Source of the DNA: Gammaproteobacteria bacterium
Lineage (GTDB): Bacteria > Pseudomonadota > Gammaproteobacteria > Enterobacterales > Alteromonadaceae
Length of the DNA stretch: 64,000 bases
NCBI GenBank assembly: GCA_018826295.1
Contig: JAHJZX010000012.1
Location: 175,738-239,737 of the forward strand
Reading direction: 5' to 3'
In this document: piece by piece, positions 8,047-15,463 of the stretch
Numbering within the stretch: position 1 is the stretch's first letter
Layout: every line of letters begins with the position of its first letter
Notes under the pieces: model-generated
The model's database searches: none
The model's input: only the letters and a program-made list of their open reading frames with translations
What the model was told of the DNA's origin: nothing
Position numbers and translations under genes: made by a program

Positions 8047-10266
8047 ATGCAAGTTAAATTACCACGTTTTGTACTGACACTCAGTTTATTACTTGGAGGG
8101 GTTACCATGGCAGATGCGAAGCAACTTGAATTAGAGCGTCTGTTTGCTGATCCGGCACTAAGTGGCACTACCCCCCGTTCATTGACGATGGCGCCGGATG
8201 GCAGCCGGGTAACCTACTTAAAAGGCAAAGCTAACGACGCCAACAGGCTGGACTTGTGGCAGTACCAGATTAAAAGTGGCCAACACAGTGTGCTGGTTGA
8301 TGCCGACAACCTGGTAAGCGGAGCTGAAGTACTGTCTGATGAAGAGAAAGCCCGCCGTGAGCGCATGCGGTTGTTCGCGTCTGGCATTATCAGCTACAGC
8401 TGGTCGAAAAACAGCGATGCGTTGTTGTTCCCATTAAACGGTGATTTATATTATTACCAGCTAAAAGATAAAACGGCTAAAAAGCTAACCCATACCAGTG
8501 AGTTTGAAACCGACGCAACGATATCGCCCACTGGCCGTTATGTGGCTTTTATTCGTGCACAAAATCTGTTTGTGTTGGATATCGCCAGTGGCAAAGAAAC
8601 GCAATTAACTTTCGATGGCGGCGGTGACATTAAAAACGGTATGGCCGAATTTGTTGCCCAGGAAGAAATGGGCCGCATGACGGGATATTGGTGGGCGCCG
8701 GATGACAGCAAAATTGCTTTTACCCGCACCGATGAGAGCGGTGTGGCAGAAGTCGTGCGCAACGAAATTTATGCCGACGAAATTAAGCTGTTTAATCAGC
8801 GTTATCCTTATACCGGCACCGCTAATGCGAAAATTCAGTTGGGGGTTGTTACGCTGCAAGATGGCAGTGTTAACTGGATATCGCACGGTGATGAGGACGA
8901 TATCTATTTACCACGGGTAGATTGGAGCAAAAGCTCGCGTTATCTGAGTTATCAGTGGCAAAATCGCAGCCAACAGCTGTTAGAGTTACGTCTGGTCGAC
9001 TTACACAACAATCAGCAGAAGGTGTTACTAAGCGAGACCAGCAACACCTGGCTAAACCTGCACGATGATTTACATTTTCTGGATAACCAGCAAGGCTTTA
9101 TCTGGGCCTCTGAGCGCGATGGATATAAACATCTGTATTACTTTGACTTTGATGGCAAATTATTACGTCAACTGACATCTGGTGCCTGGGTGGTTGATGA
9201 ACTTGATGCAGTAAACGAAAAACTCGGCATGGTGTATTTTACCGGCCGTAAAGATACGCCGCTGGAACGTCATCTGTATCAGGTCAGTTTAAAAGATGGT
9301 GACATTAAGCGCTTAACTGAAGCCGGATATGACCATGCTCTGGTACTGGCCAAAGATGGCAGCAGTTTTATTGATAGTTTCTCTAATGTCAGTACGCCGA
9401 ATAAAGTAGCGCTGCGAGCCATTGACGGCCGGGTGCTAACCTGGCTGGAGCACAATGAATTAAACAGCAGCCATCCGTTAACGGCTTTTCATGGCGCGCT
9501 GAATGCGCCACGTTTTGGGACTTTAAAGGCCGAAGATGGCCAGACCATGCATTATCGCATGTTTGCCCCAGCCACTTTTGCAGAGGGAAAAAAATACCCG
9601 GTGATCGTCAGTGTCTATGGCGGCCCGCACGCACAGCGCGTAACAAATAGCTGGAGCCCGCGCGATCTGTATTTACATTATCTGGTGCAACAGGGCTATC
9701 TGGTATTTCAGTTAGATAACCGTGGCTCTTATAACCGTGGTAAGGCGTTTGAAGACCCAATCTACAAAAAACTCGGTGATGTAGAGCTGCGCGATCAAAT
9801 TCGTGGCGTAGAGTACTTGCGCAGCCTGCCTTATGTTGCTGCAGATAAAATTGCCATTTATGGCCACAGCTATGGTGGTTACATGGCCATAATGGCGATG
9901 TTTAAAGCCGGCGATTATTTTGCCGCTGGCGTATCAGGCGCACCTGTTACCGATTGGGCGCTGTACGACACGCATTATACCGAGCGTTATCTTGGCCACC
10001 CGGAAACCAATGCGCAGGGGTACAGCGACAGTGCAGTGTTTCCTTATGCTGATGGCTTAACCGGTGACTTGCTGATATACCACGGTATGGCAGATGATAA
10101 TGTGTTGTTTACCCACAGCACCAAGCTGTACAAACAGCTGCAGGACAAAGGCTTGATGTTTGATATGATGAATTATCCCGGCAGCAAACATTCAATGTTT
10201 GGCCAGCCGGTACAGACCCATCTGCATAAAAGCATTACGCAGTTTTTTGACCGTCATCTAAAGTAA
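8047..10266 (+). CDS. Dipeptidyl peptidase IV (S9B family), exported
   Basis: 739 residues. A signal peptide (about 1-24, ending near MADA-KQ) is followed by an eight-bladed DPP-IV N-terminal beta-propeller (about 90-450) and a C-terminal prolyl oligopeptidase catalytic domain (about 530-739). The nucleophile is in GHSYGGYMA, the acid in GMADDNVL and the His in GSKHSMFG, so the catalytic triad is complete. The enzyme removes N-terminal X-Pro or X-Ala dipeptides from peptides, probably in the periplasm, for peptide nutrition. It stands alone, with a strong hairpin after the stop codon. Confidence 0.94.
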   Translation: MQVKLPRFVLTLSLLLGGVTMADAKQLELERLFADPALSGTTPRSLTMAPDGSRVTYLKGKANDANRLDLWQYQIKSGQHSVLVDADNLVSGAEVLSDEEKARRERMRLFASGIISYSWSKNSDALLFPLNGDLYYYQLKDKTAKKLTHTSEFETDATISPTGRYVAFIRAQNLFVLDIASGKETQLTFDGGGDIKNGMAEFVAQEEMGRMTGYWWAPDDSKIAFTRTDESGVAEVVRNEIYADEIKLFNQRYPYTGTANAKIQLGVVTLQDGSVNWISHGDEDDIYLPRVDWSKSSRYLSYQWQNRSQQLLELRLVDLHNNQQKVLLSETSNTWLNLHDDLHFLDNQQGFIWASERDGYKHLYYFDFDGKLLRQLTSGAWVVDELDAVNEKLGMVYFTGRKDTPLERHLYQVSLKDGDIKRLTEAGYDHALVLAKDGSSFIDSFSNVSTPNKVALRAIDGRVLTWLEHNELNSSHPLTAFHGALNAPRFGTLKAEDGQTMHYRMFAPATFAEGKKYPVIVSVYGGPHAQRVTNSWSPRDLYLHYLVQQGYLVFQLDNRGSYNRGKAFEDPIYKKLGDVELRDQIRGVEYLRSLPYVAADKIAIYGHSYGGYMAIMAMFKAGDYFAAGVSGAPVTDWALYDTHYTERYLGHPETNAQGYSDSAVFPYADGLTGDLLIYHGMADDNVLFTHSTKLYKQLQDKGLMFDMMNYPGSKHSMFGQPVQTHLHKSITQFFDRHLK

Positions 10267-10282
10267 TCTCTACCCTTGTAAT

Positions 10283-10310
10283 AAGCAGGCCGGCAATTGC
10301 CGGCCTGCTT
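10283..10310. terminator. Strong hairpin between convergent genes
   Basis: A 12-bp perfect stem (10283-10294/10299-10310) with loop AATT lies between the peptidase gene (+) and the HD-GYP gene (-). It has only short T-runs, yet its GC-rich stem and position support a bidirectional terminator. Confidence 0.8.
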
Positions 10311-10321
10311 ATTTATCTGGC

Positions 10322-11632
10322 TCAGGGCTTGCCCTGCAAATGGTAACTCACCTGAGCTCTGGGGTTCAGATACTCTGCAACTTGTTGCGGCAACGATTGA
10401 ATTTTTAATACTTTACTGATACCAATTTTATCAGGTTCCAGCGTAAGCACCGGTGCTTCCAGTCTGGGGACGTCAGCATCGTATACCATGACATTAGGGC
10501 AGAGCAGATTGTCACTGTTAACTGACATCACGATACCGATACGCTGATCAGATAGCATCACTATAGTGCCCGGCGGATAAACCCCCATCATTTTTATCAT
10601 AATTCGCATTTCCAGCTCTGGCAGTTTACCTTTCATGCTACGGTACATAAACGACAGTGCATGGTGTGGTGAACGGGCTTTACTGATATCCAGTGGGTGG
10701 CACAAATTATCAAAAGCATTAACCACACAAACAATACGCGCCAGTTTGTCGATTTGCGCTTCTTTTAAGCCTTTAGGGTAACCGGTGCCGTCAATCAACT
10801 CATGGTGTTGCTCGATAATGGGCCAGGCTTGTAATGGAAAGGTATCGGTTAAGCCGACCAGCTCAACACCATATTTAGTGTGCATTTTCAGCAGATTTTC
10901 TTCTGGTTGGCTCAAAGGTGTTGTTTTACGCAAAATTTGCGATGGTATTTTTATTTTGCCGATATCATGAAACAACGCGCCCATACCAACGGCTTTGATG
11001 TCTGCCGCATCGAGTTTCAGGTTTTTTGCCAGCATCATAGACAAGGTGGCAACGTTCAGGGCGTGATAATACAGGCCTTCCTGTTCTTTATTGGCTGATG
11101 AGATTAAATGCAAAATCAGTGAGTCTGCGCCAAGTAACACATCGGCCATGGCGCTGATCAGGCTGCTGGCGTCTTCTATGGCATTAAGTGGCCGGCCATT
11201 AATTTTAGCCATTAATGCTTTTACCTGAATAAGCGATTGGGCGAAGGCTTTTTCGGTTTTCTGGATATCGCGACGGTTTGCTTTGGCCTGCTCAATGCGC
11301 TGCATTTTTTCCTGTTGCAGTTTTAGTTGAGCTTCACTGGCGGCCATATTAAAACTGGCCTGCTCATCGTCGGACAACTCAGGCGGTTGCGCTACCTTTT
11401 TACTTTTGTCAGGGTAAAACAATACATAGTCTAAATTCAATGAGCGGATAATTTGCAGTTGCTGGCTGGTTTCTATGATCATATTGCCGGACAAAAACGG
11501 ATGCTTCATCCAGCTGCCGGGTAGCTTCACGGCATAACCCAGTTTCAGTTCTTCTGGTTTAATTTTTAATACAGACAACCAAGGTGCTCCTGAGGCGATA
11601 ATTGTAATTAGTTTATGCGGCTTAGCAGACAT
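10322..11632 (-). CDS. HD-GYP domain cyclic-di-GMP phosphodiesterase with DUF3391
   Basis: About 436 residues. An N-terminal DUF3391-like region (about 15-140) with a charged helical segment precedes a C-terminal HD-GYP domain (about 180-360). The metal-binding FHDIGKIKIP and the HHELIDGTGYPKGL motif are intact, so c-di-GMP hydrolysis to GMP is expected. The start at ATG 11632 is preferred over TTG 11638, though neither has a clear ribosome site. It has no membrane segment and is probably cytoplasmic. With the exopolysaccharide island nearby, control of matrix production is plausible but is inference. Confidence 0.92.
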   Translation of the reverse strand: MSAKPHKLITIIASGAPWLSVLKIKPEELKLGYAVKLPGSWMKHPFLSGNMIIETSQQLQIIRSLNLDYVLFYPDKSKKVAQPPELSDDEQASFNMAASEAQLKLQQEKMQRIEQAKANRRDIQKTEKAFAQSLIQVKALMAKINGRPLNAIEDASSLISAMADVLLGADSLILHLISSANKEQEGLYYHALNVATLSMMLAKNLKLDAADIKAVGMGALFHDIGKIKIPSQILRKTTPLSQPEENLLKMHTKYGVELVGLTDTFPLQAWPIIEQHHELIDGTGYPKGLKEAQIDKLARIVCVVNAFDNLCHPLDISKARSPHHALSFMYRSMKGKLPELEMRIMIKMMGVYPPGTIVMLSDQRIGIVMSVNSDNLLCPNVMVYDADVPRLEAPVLTLEPDKIGISKVLKIQSLPQQVAEYLNPRAQVSYHLQGKP

Positions 11633-11648
11633 TACCAATGATACAGAA

Positions 11649-11676
11649 CAAAAAAGGCCAGAAAAATTCTGGCCTT
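11649..11676 (-). terminator. Terminator of the TonB-receptor gene
   Basis: AAGGCCAGAA (11654-11663) pairs with TTCTGGCCTT (11667-11676) with a 3-base loop. On the minus strand the stem is followed by a run of T. It lies 18 bp after the receptor stop codon. Confidence 0.9.
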
Positions 11677-11694
11677 GCTTGCATTAAGGGGTTA

Positions 11695-14298
11695 TCAGAA
11701 GCGGATAGTGTAACGTACTGTCCATAAACGGCCGATCCAGTCGTGCACTGAGCTGGCGTAACCATTGGTTGGTGAGGACGCATAAGGTGGTTTTTTATCG
11801 GTCAGATTGCGCACCGAAAACTGCAGAGATTGCTGTTCGGTAATGTCGTAACCCAGACTGCCGCTAAAAATCAGCCAGGCATCAACGGTTTCATTTCCGC
11901 CAAATTTAAAATCGCCATCGCCCAGTTCACTAATGTAGTGTCCGGACAGACTGGCACGCCAGTTATTGCGCTGCCAATCCGCGCCAAAATCGGCCACCAG
12001 ATCTGGCCGGGCAATTTCGTTGGCACCACTTAGCTTACCCAGTAAGTCTTCTTTAGCACTATCCGGGGTGATCTGGCGCTTATAACTAAATGTCTTAGTG
12101 CCTGCGGCGAACAGTTTAACGCTACCAAAGTTGTTCATGTCTATGCTGTAATTGATTTTTACATCAATACCATCGGTTTCCTGGCTACCTACGTTAAAGA
12201 AACCGGTACGCAAAAACACTAAATCATTGCCGCTATCTAACACACAACCAAATTCGCCGTTCAGCGCCGCTATGCTGCTGGTCACAGGGGCAGTACCAGC
12301 AATACAAGCTTTAAGTGTGGTATTGGCATCTACATCGACAATATCAGTGTGCTCATAGCGCCAGTAATCTGCCGTAATTTGCAAATTATCTGTCAGATTC
12401 CAGGAGAAACCGGCGTTCACCGCTTCCGAGTTCTCAGCATCTAAACCGCGATTACCAATGGTCTCCTGATCCAGCTCCAGTTCACCGGCAGTGGCACCGA
12501 AGTCACCACATAAGGCATCAAAAGGCTGAGCTGCGCCACAGTTTATATAGGCGCTCCCCAAAGACTCACCAGCGCCTAACTGCGATAGTGACGGTGCTCT
12601 AAAGCCGGTGCTCCAGGAAGCGCGTAAGATCAGATCGTCGGTGGCACGGTAGCGCAGTGATAATTTCGGGTTAACATCACCACCAAAGTCGCTGTAGTGG
12701 TCATAACGCAGTGCCGCGATCAGATCCAGGCTGTCTGTCAGTGGCAGATTAAACTCGGCATAAGCGGCGTACTGGGTACGATCAGCAGCAGCATCACTGG
12801 CACCCAAAGCAAATACACCACCGTCTTTGGCAATTTGCGCCGGACGATCAAAAATATCTTCGCTGCGGTATTCTGCGCCAAATACTGCACTGACATTGCC
12901 TGCTGGTAACTCCAGTGCCAAATCGCCGGCGATGTTGGCATCGACTGACAAGACCTCTGACTCACCAATACGCGGTGCCAGCTCACGTACTGCTGCTATT
13001 GCAGAAGCACTGTTGTCACGGCCCAGGTTGAAAGGATCAAAACTGCCGTTGCTGATAGCTGCATTGACTTTATCAATGCCCATATAACCCTGCACATGGC
13101 GAATTTCATTGTCAGTTTTGCCGTAGCTGGCCGCAGTTTCCCATGACCAGTCCGCTAACTCGCCGCGTAAGCCTGCCAGCAGGCGGAAACTGGTGGTGTC
13201 ATAATCCTGAATTCGGGTTTCAGCAAAACGTGAACGTACCCGTATTTGATTGACAGCGCCATCTTCAGCATCAATATCGCGGGCCCATTGCGGTACCAGT
13301 GGCGAGTTGCCTGCGACTCTGACATCAAAGGCTGCAGCAGAATCATAGGCAGAACCGGTATTGTGTTGATACATGGCTTCGGCAAAAAATTCCTTGCCGC
13401 CGCCCAGCTGATACAAGTGGTGCACCGTGGCACCCAAAGCGGTGGTATCAGGTTGAATTGCACGTTGTGTTACGTAGTCATAGCGGCAGCGGCTACCACC
13501 ATTGCTGGTATTGCCTTCGCACCAGGGTTCGGCATAGTCGCTGCCATCAATACTGACGCGGGTGCTGGAGTTTAGTGTAACGGTGATTGGACGCTCGCTG
13601 TTAAACAGCGCTTCGCGGTCAAAATAATCAACTACCACAGTGGTATTGCTGTTAGCGGTATTAAAGCCACCAACATAGGTCAGGTTTGTCCGGCCAAAGT
13701 TGCTGCTGGCAGTGTCGTCGCCATAGGAGACTGAAATTTCGTGACCCTCGACATCTTTGCGCAAAATAAAATTGATAACACCGGCGATAGCATCTGAGCC
13801 GTATACCGACGAGGCACCGTCGGTCAGGACTTCAACCCGCTCCAGCGCTGACATTGGGATCGTATTAACGTTTACAAAAGAGTCAAACCCATTGCTGAAA
13901 GAGTCAACCGCTACCCGCCGACCGTTAACCAGCACCAGGGTAGAGCTACTTCCAAGGCCGCGCAAACTCACGCCTGCTGAGCCAGCCGGACTGCCATCGG
14001 CGCCACCCACACCGCCATTTTCGGTAAAGGTACCGGCACTGGATGCCTGTGGTAAATCACGCAGAAAATCACTTAGTGTGTTGTAACCGCGTGAGGTTAA
14101 ATCATCGCGGTCAAAAATCTGTACCGGGTTAGCGCCTTCCATATCTACGCCTTTTAAGCGCGAGCCGGTTATCTGAATTTTCTCAATTTTTTCCTGTTCG
14201 GTCGCAGCTTGTTCAGCCGCTTGCAGGTTATAACCGGTGGTGGCCAGTAATATCGCCATACTCAGGTTGGATCGCTTCATTTTTGCTTTAACAAACAT
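11695..14298 (-). CDS. TonB-dependent outer-membrane receptor
   Basis: About 867 residues. A signal peptide ends near NLQAA. A plug domain (about 45-165) has ITGSRLKG, the GADGSPAGSAGVSLRGLG stretch and VLVNGRRVAVD. A 22-strand barrel runs to the C-terminal Phe in WTVRYTIRF. This sub-type is common in Alteromonadales and often imports peptides or glycans; the ligand is unknown. The start at ATG 14298 is chosen because AGAGGA lies 6 bases upstream, whereas an ATG at 14304 abuts that site. A small aromatic-rich ORF and a hairpin precede the gene on the same strand. No tonB, exbB or exbD lies in the window. Confidence 0.93.
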   Translation of the reverse strand: MFVKAKMKRSNLSMAILLATTGYNLQAAEQAATEQEKIEKIQITGSRLKGVDMEGANPVQIFDRDDLTSRGYNTLSDFLRDLPQASSAGTFTENGGVGGADGSPAGSAGVSLRGLGSSSTLVLVNGRRVAVDSFSNGFDSFVNVNTIPMSALERVEVLTDGASSVYGSDAIAGVINFILRKDVEGHEISVSYGDDTASSNFGRTNLTYVGGFNTANSNTTVVVDYFDREALFNSERPITVTLNSSTRVSIDGSDYAEPWCEGNTSNGGSRCRYDYVTQRAIQPDTTALGATVHHLYQLGGGKEFFAEAMYQHNTGSAYDSAAAFDVRVAGNSPLVPQWARDIDAEDGAVNQIRVRSRFAETRIQDYDTTSFRLLAGLRGELADWSWETAASYGKTDNEIRHVQGYMGIDKVNAAISNGSFDPFNLGRDNSASAIAAVRELAPRIGESEVLSVDANIAGDLALELPAGNVSAVFGAEYRSEDIFDRPAQIAKDGGVFALGASDAAADRTQYAAYAEFNLPLTDSLDLIAALRYDHYSDFGGDVNPKLSLRYRATDDLILRASWSTGFRAPSLSQLGAGESLGSAYINCGAAQPFDALCGDFGATAGELELDQETIGNRGLDAENSEAVNAGFSWNLTDNLQITADYWRYEHTDIVDVDANTTLKACIAGTAPVTSSIAALNGEFGCVLDSGNDLVFLRTGFFNVGSQETDGIDVKINYSIDMNNFGSVKLFAAGTKTFSYKRQITPDSAKEDLLGKLSGANEIARPDLVADFGADWQRNNWRASLSGHYISELGDGDFKFGGNETVDAWLIFSGSLGYDITEQQSLQFSVRNLTDKKPPYASSPTNGYASSVHDWIGRLWTVRYTIRF

Positions 14299-14457
14299 AC
14301 ACATTCCTCTGGATAGTAAACGCCGCCTTAACAGGCGATCTGATTAAAAAGCAGTAAAAATGCGTCAAAGCAAAGGCCACGCAGCCAAAACCACGCTTAA
14401 GCCAGCCGCAACTGCAGCACACTGACATAAGACAGAATTTAGTTTGAGATGATTAAA

Positions 14458-14476
14458 CCTCTGCCTGACGCAGAGG
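14458..14476 (-). terminator. Hairpin between the small ORF and the TonB-receptor gene
   Basis: A 7-bp stem (14458-14464/14470-14476) with a 5-base loop lies just after the stop codon of the 24-codon ORF. On the minus strand it is followed by TTTAATC, a weak T-run. It may be a partial terminator or an RNA-processing site that sets the ratio of small-ORF to receptor transcript. Confidence 0.5.
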
Positions 14477-14481
14477 GAGAA

Positions 14482-14556
14482 CTAATTATTGAACCACTCG
14501 GATAAGTAGTATGGCGAGACGTAATAGCCGTAATGATTAACTGCACATTTTTGCAT
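14482..14556 (-). CDS. 24-residue aromatic-rich peptide upstream of the TonB receptor
   Basis: An ATG at 14556 preceded by AGGAGA with 7-base spacing opens 24 codons ending at TAG. The peptide has five Tyr (9, 11, 12, 16, 17), one Trp (21), one Phe (22), one Cys (4) and one Pro (15). It has no signal peptide or membrane segment. It does not look like PqqA, which has a fixed Glu and Tyr spacing that is absent here. Possible roles are a regulatory leader peptide for the receptor gene or a precursor of a small modified peptide. The strong ribosome site and the hairpin after it argue that it is translated. No homologue is recognised. Confidence 0.55.
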   Translation of the reverse strand: MQKCAVNHYGYYVSPYYLSEWFNN

Positions 14557-14708
14557 CGTTACGTCTCCTGAAGTGATAAAGCGGAATATTTAACCGTTAA
14601 ACTCGTGCATCTGTGCTTTGCTGTCAAGTGTTTTTTAACAACTGCTGCAGATGTACCCATTTTACAAAGGTTAATTCAGTCAGGTATGACCAGTTGTCGA
14701 TTTGTCGC

Positions 14709-14751
14709 TTGACAGTTTTTAGATTCAAACGTACATTTCAAACAGGTGTTT
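14709..14751 (+). promoter_or_regulatory. psrA promoter with PsrA-type operator
   Basis: TTGACA (14709-14714), 17 bp, then TACATT (14732-14737) forms a good sigma-70 promoter. CAAAC-AGGT-GTTT at 14739-14751 is a palindrome directly after the -10 box and fits the PsrA site form CAAAC-N4-GTTTG, except for the last base. Autorepression relieved by long-chain acyl compounds is inferred from known PsrA proteins. Confidence 0.7.
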
Positions 14752-14775
14752 AAAAGGTGTGTTTAACAGGTAATT

Positions 14776-15462
14776 ATGGCAAGTAAGCAAAGTACCCAAC
14801 ATAAAATCCTCGATGCAGCGCAAAGTCTGTTTGCCGAAACCGGCTTCAATGATACTTCGCTGCGGCAGATCACCAGTCTGGCGGAGGTAAATCTGGCGTC
14901 AGTGAACTACCATTTTGGTTCAAAGAAAGAACTGATCCAGGCCGTGTTACAACGCTATTTGTTGGTGTTAATGCCGAGGCTGGATCAGGAATTTATCCGC
15001 TTATTAGCCGCGCAGCAGCCCAACAGCATTAGCCAGGTGCTATCGGTATTTGTTAAGCCGTTATTAGAGCTGAACAAAGTGCATCAAAATGGTACCCGGA
15101 TGTTTTTACAACTGCTGGGCCGCGGTTATACCGATGTGCAGGGCCACCTGCGTTGGTTTTTTAATCACCATTATGGCGCTGTGCTGGACAAACTGGTGTT
15201 ACTGGTGCAGCAGGCTTGTCCGGCTTTGCCACCCAGTGAGTTGTTCTGGCGGCTGCATTTTTCGCTTGGCACTGTCGTGTTTACCATGGCATCTAACGAA
15301 GCATTGGCCGAAATCGCTGAAGCTGATTTTAACGAAAATGTTGATATTGAAGGCGTGATCTTAAGGTTGCTGCCTTATTTATCTGCAGCTATAGCTGCAC
15401 CTGTTCCCACAATAGCTCAATTTAGTCAAACCGCGCCTGTAGCGGCCGGTGAAGGAAGGTAA
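14776..15462 (+). CDS. psrA: TetR-family fatty-acid regulator PsrA
   Basis: 228 residues. The TetR DNA-binding domain (about 8-55) contains ILDAAQSLFAETGFNDTSLRQIT and VNLASVNYHFGSKKELI (shown in two parts), very close to the PsrA pattern. The C-terminal ligand domain is PsrA-like. PsrA represses beta-oxidation genes and itself, and is released by long-chain fatty acids or acyl-CoA. The acyl-CoA dehydrogenase gene starts 1 bp after the stop, so the regulator and its probable target share a transcript. Another TetR-type fatty-acid regulator is possible but the gene pair makes PsrA most likely. Confidence 0.85.
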   Translation: MASKQSTQHKILDAAQSLFAETGFNDTSLRQITSLAEVNLASVNYHFGSKKELIQAVLQRYLLVLMPRLDQEFIRLLAAQQPNSISQVLSVFVKPLLELNKVHQNGTRMFLQLLGRGYTDVQGHLRWFFNHHYGAVLDKLVLLVQQACPALPPSELFWRLHFSLGTVVFTMASNEALAEIAEADFNENVDIEGVILRLLPYLSAAIAAPVPTIAQFSQTAPVAAGEGR

Positions 15463-15463
15463 T

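Noticed and set aside
13757..14086. 109-residue plus-strand open frame
   Set aside because: It is a shadow of the TonB receptor plug domain.
14482..14556. The 24-codon ORF as pqqA
   Set aside because: The fixed Glu-x3-Tyr core of PqqA is not present and no pqqB-E genes are near.
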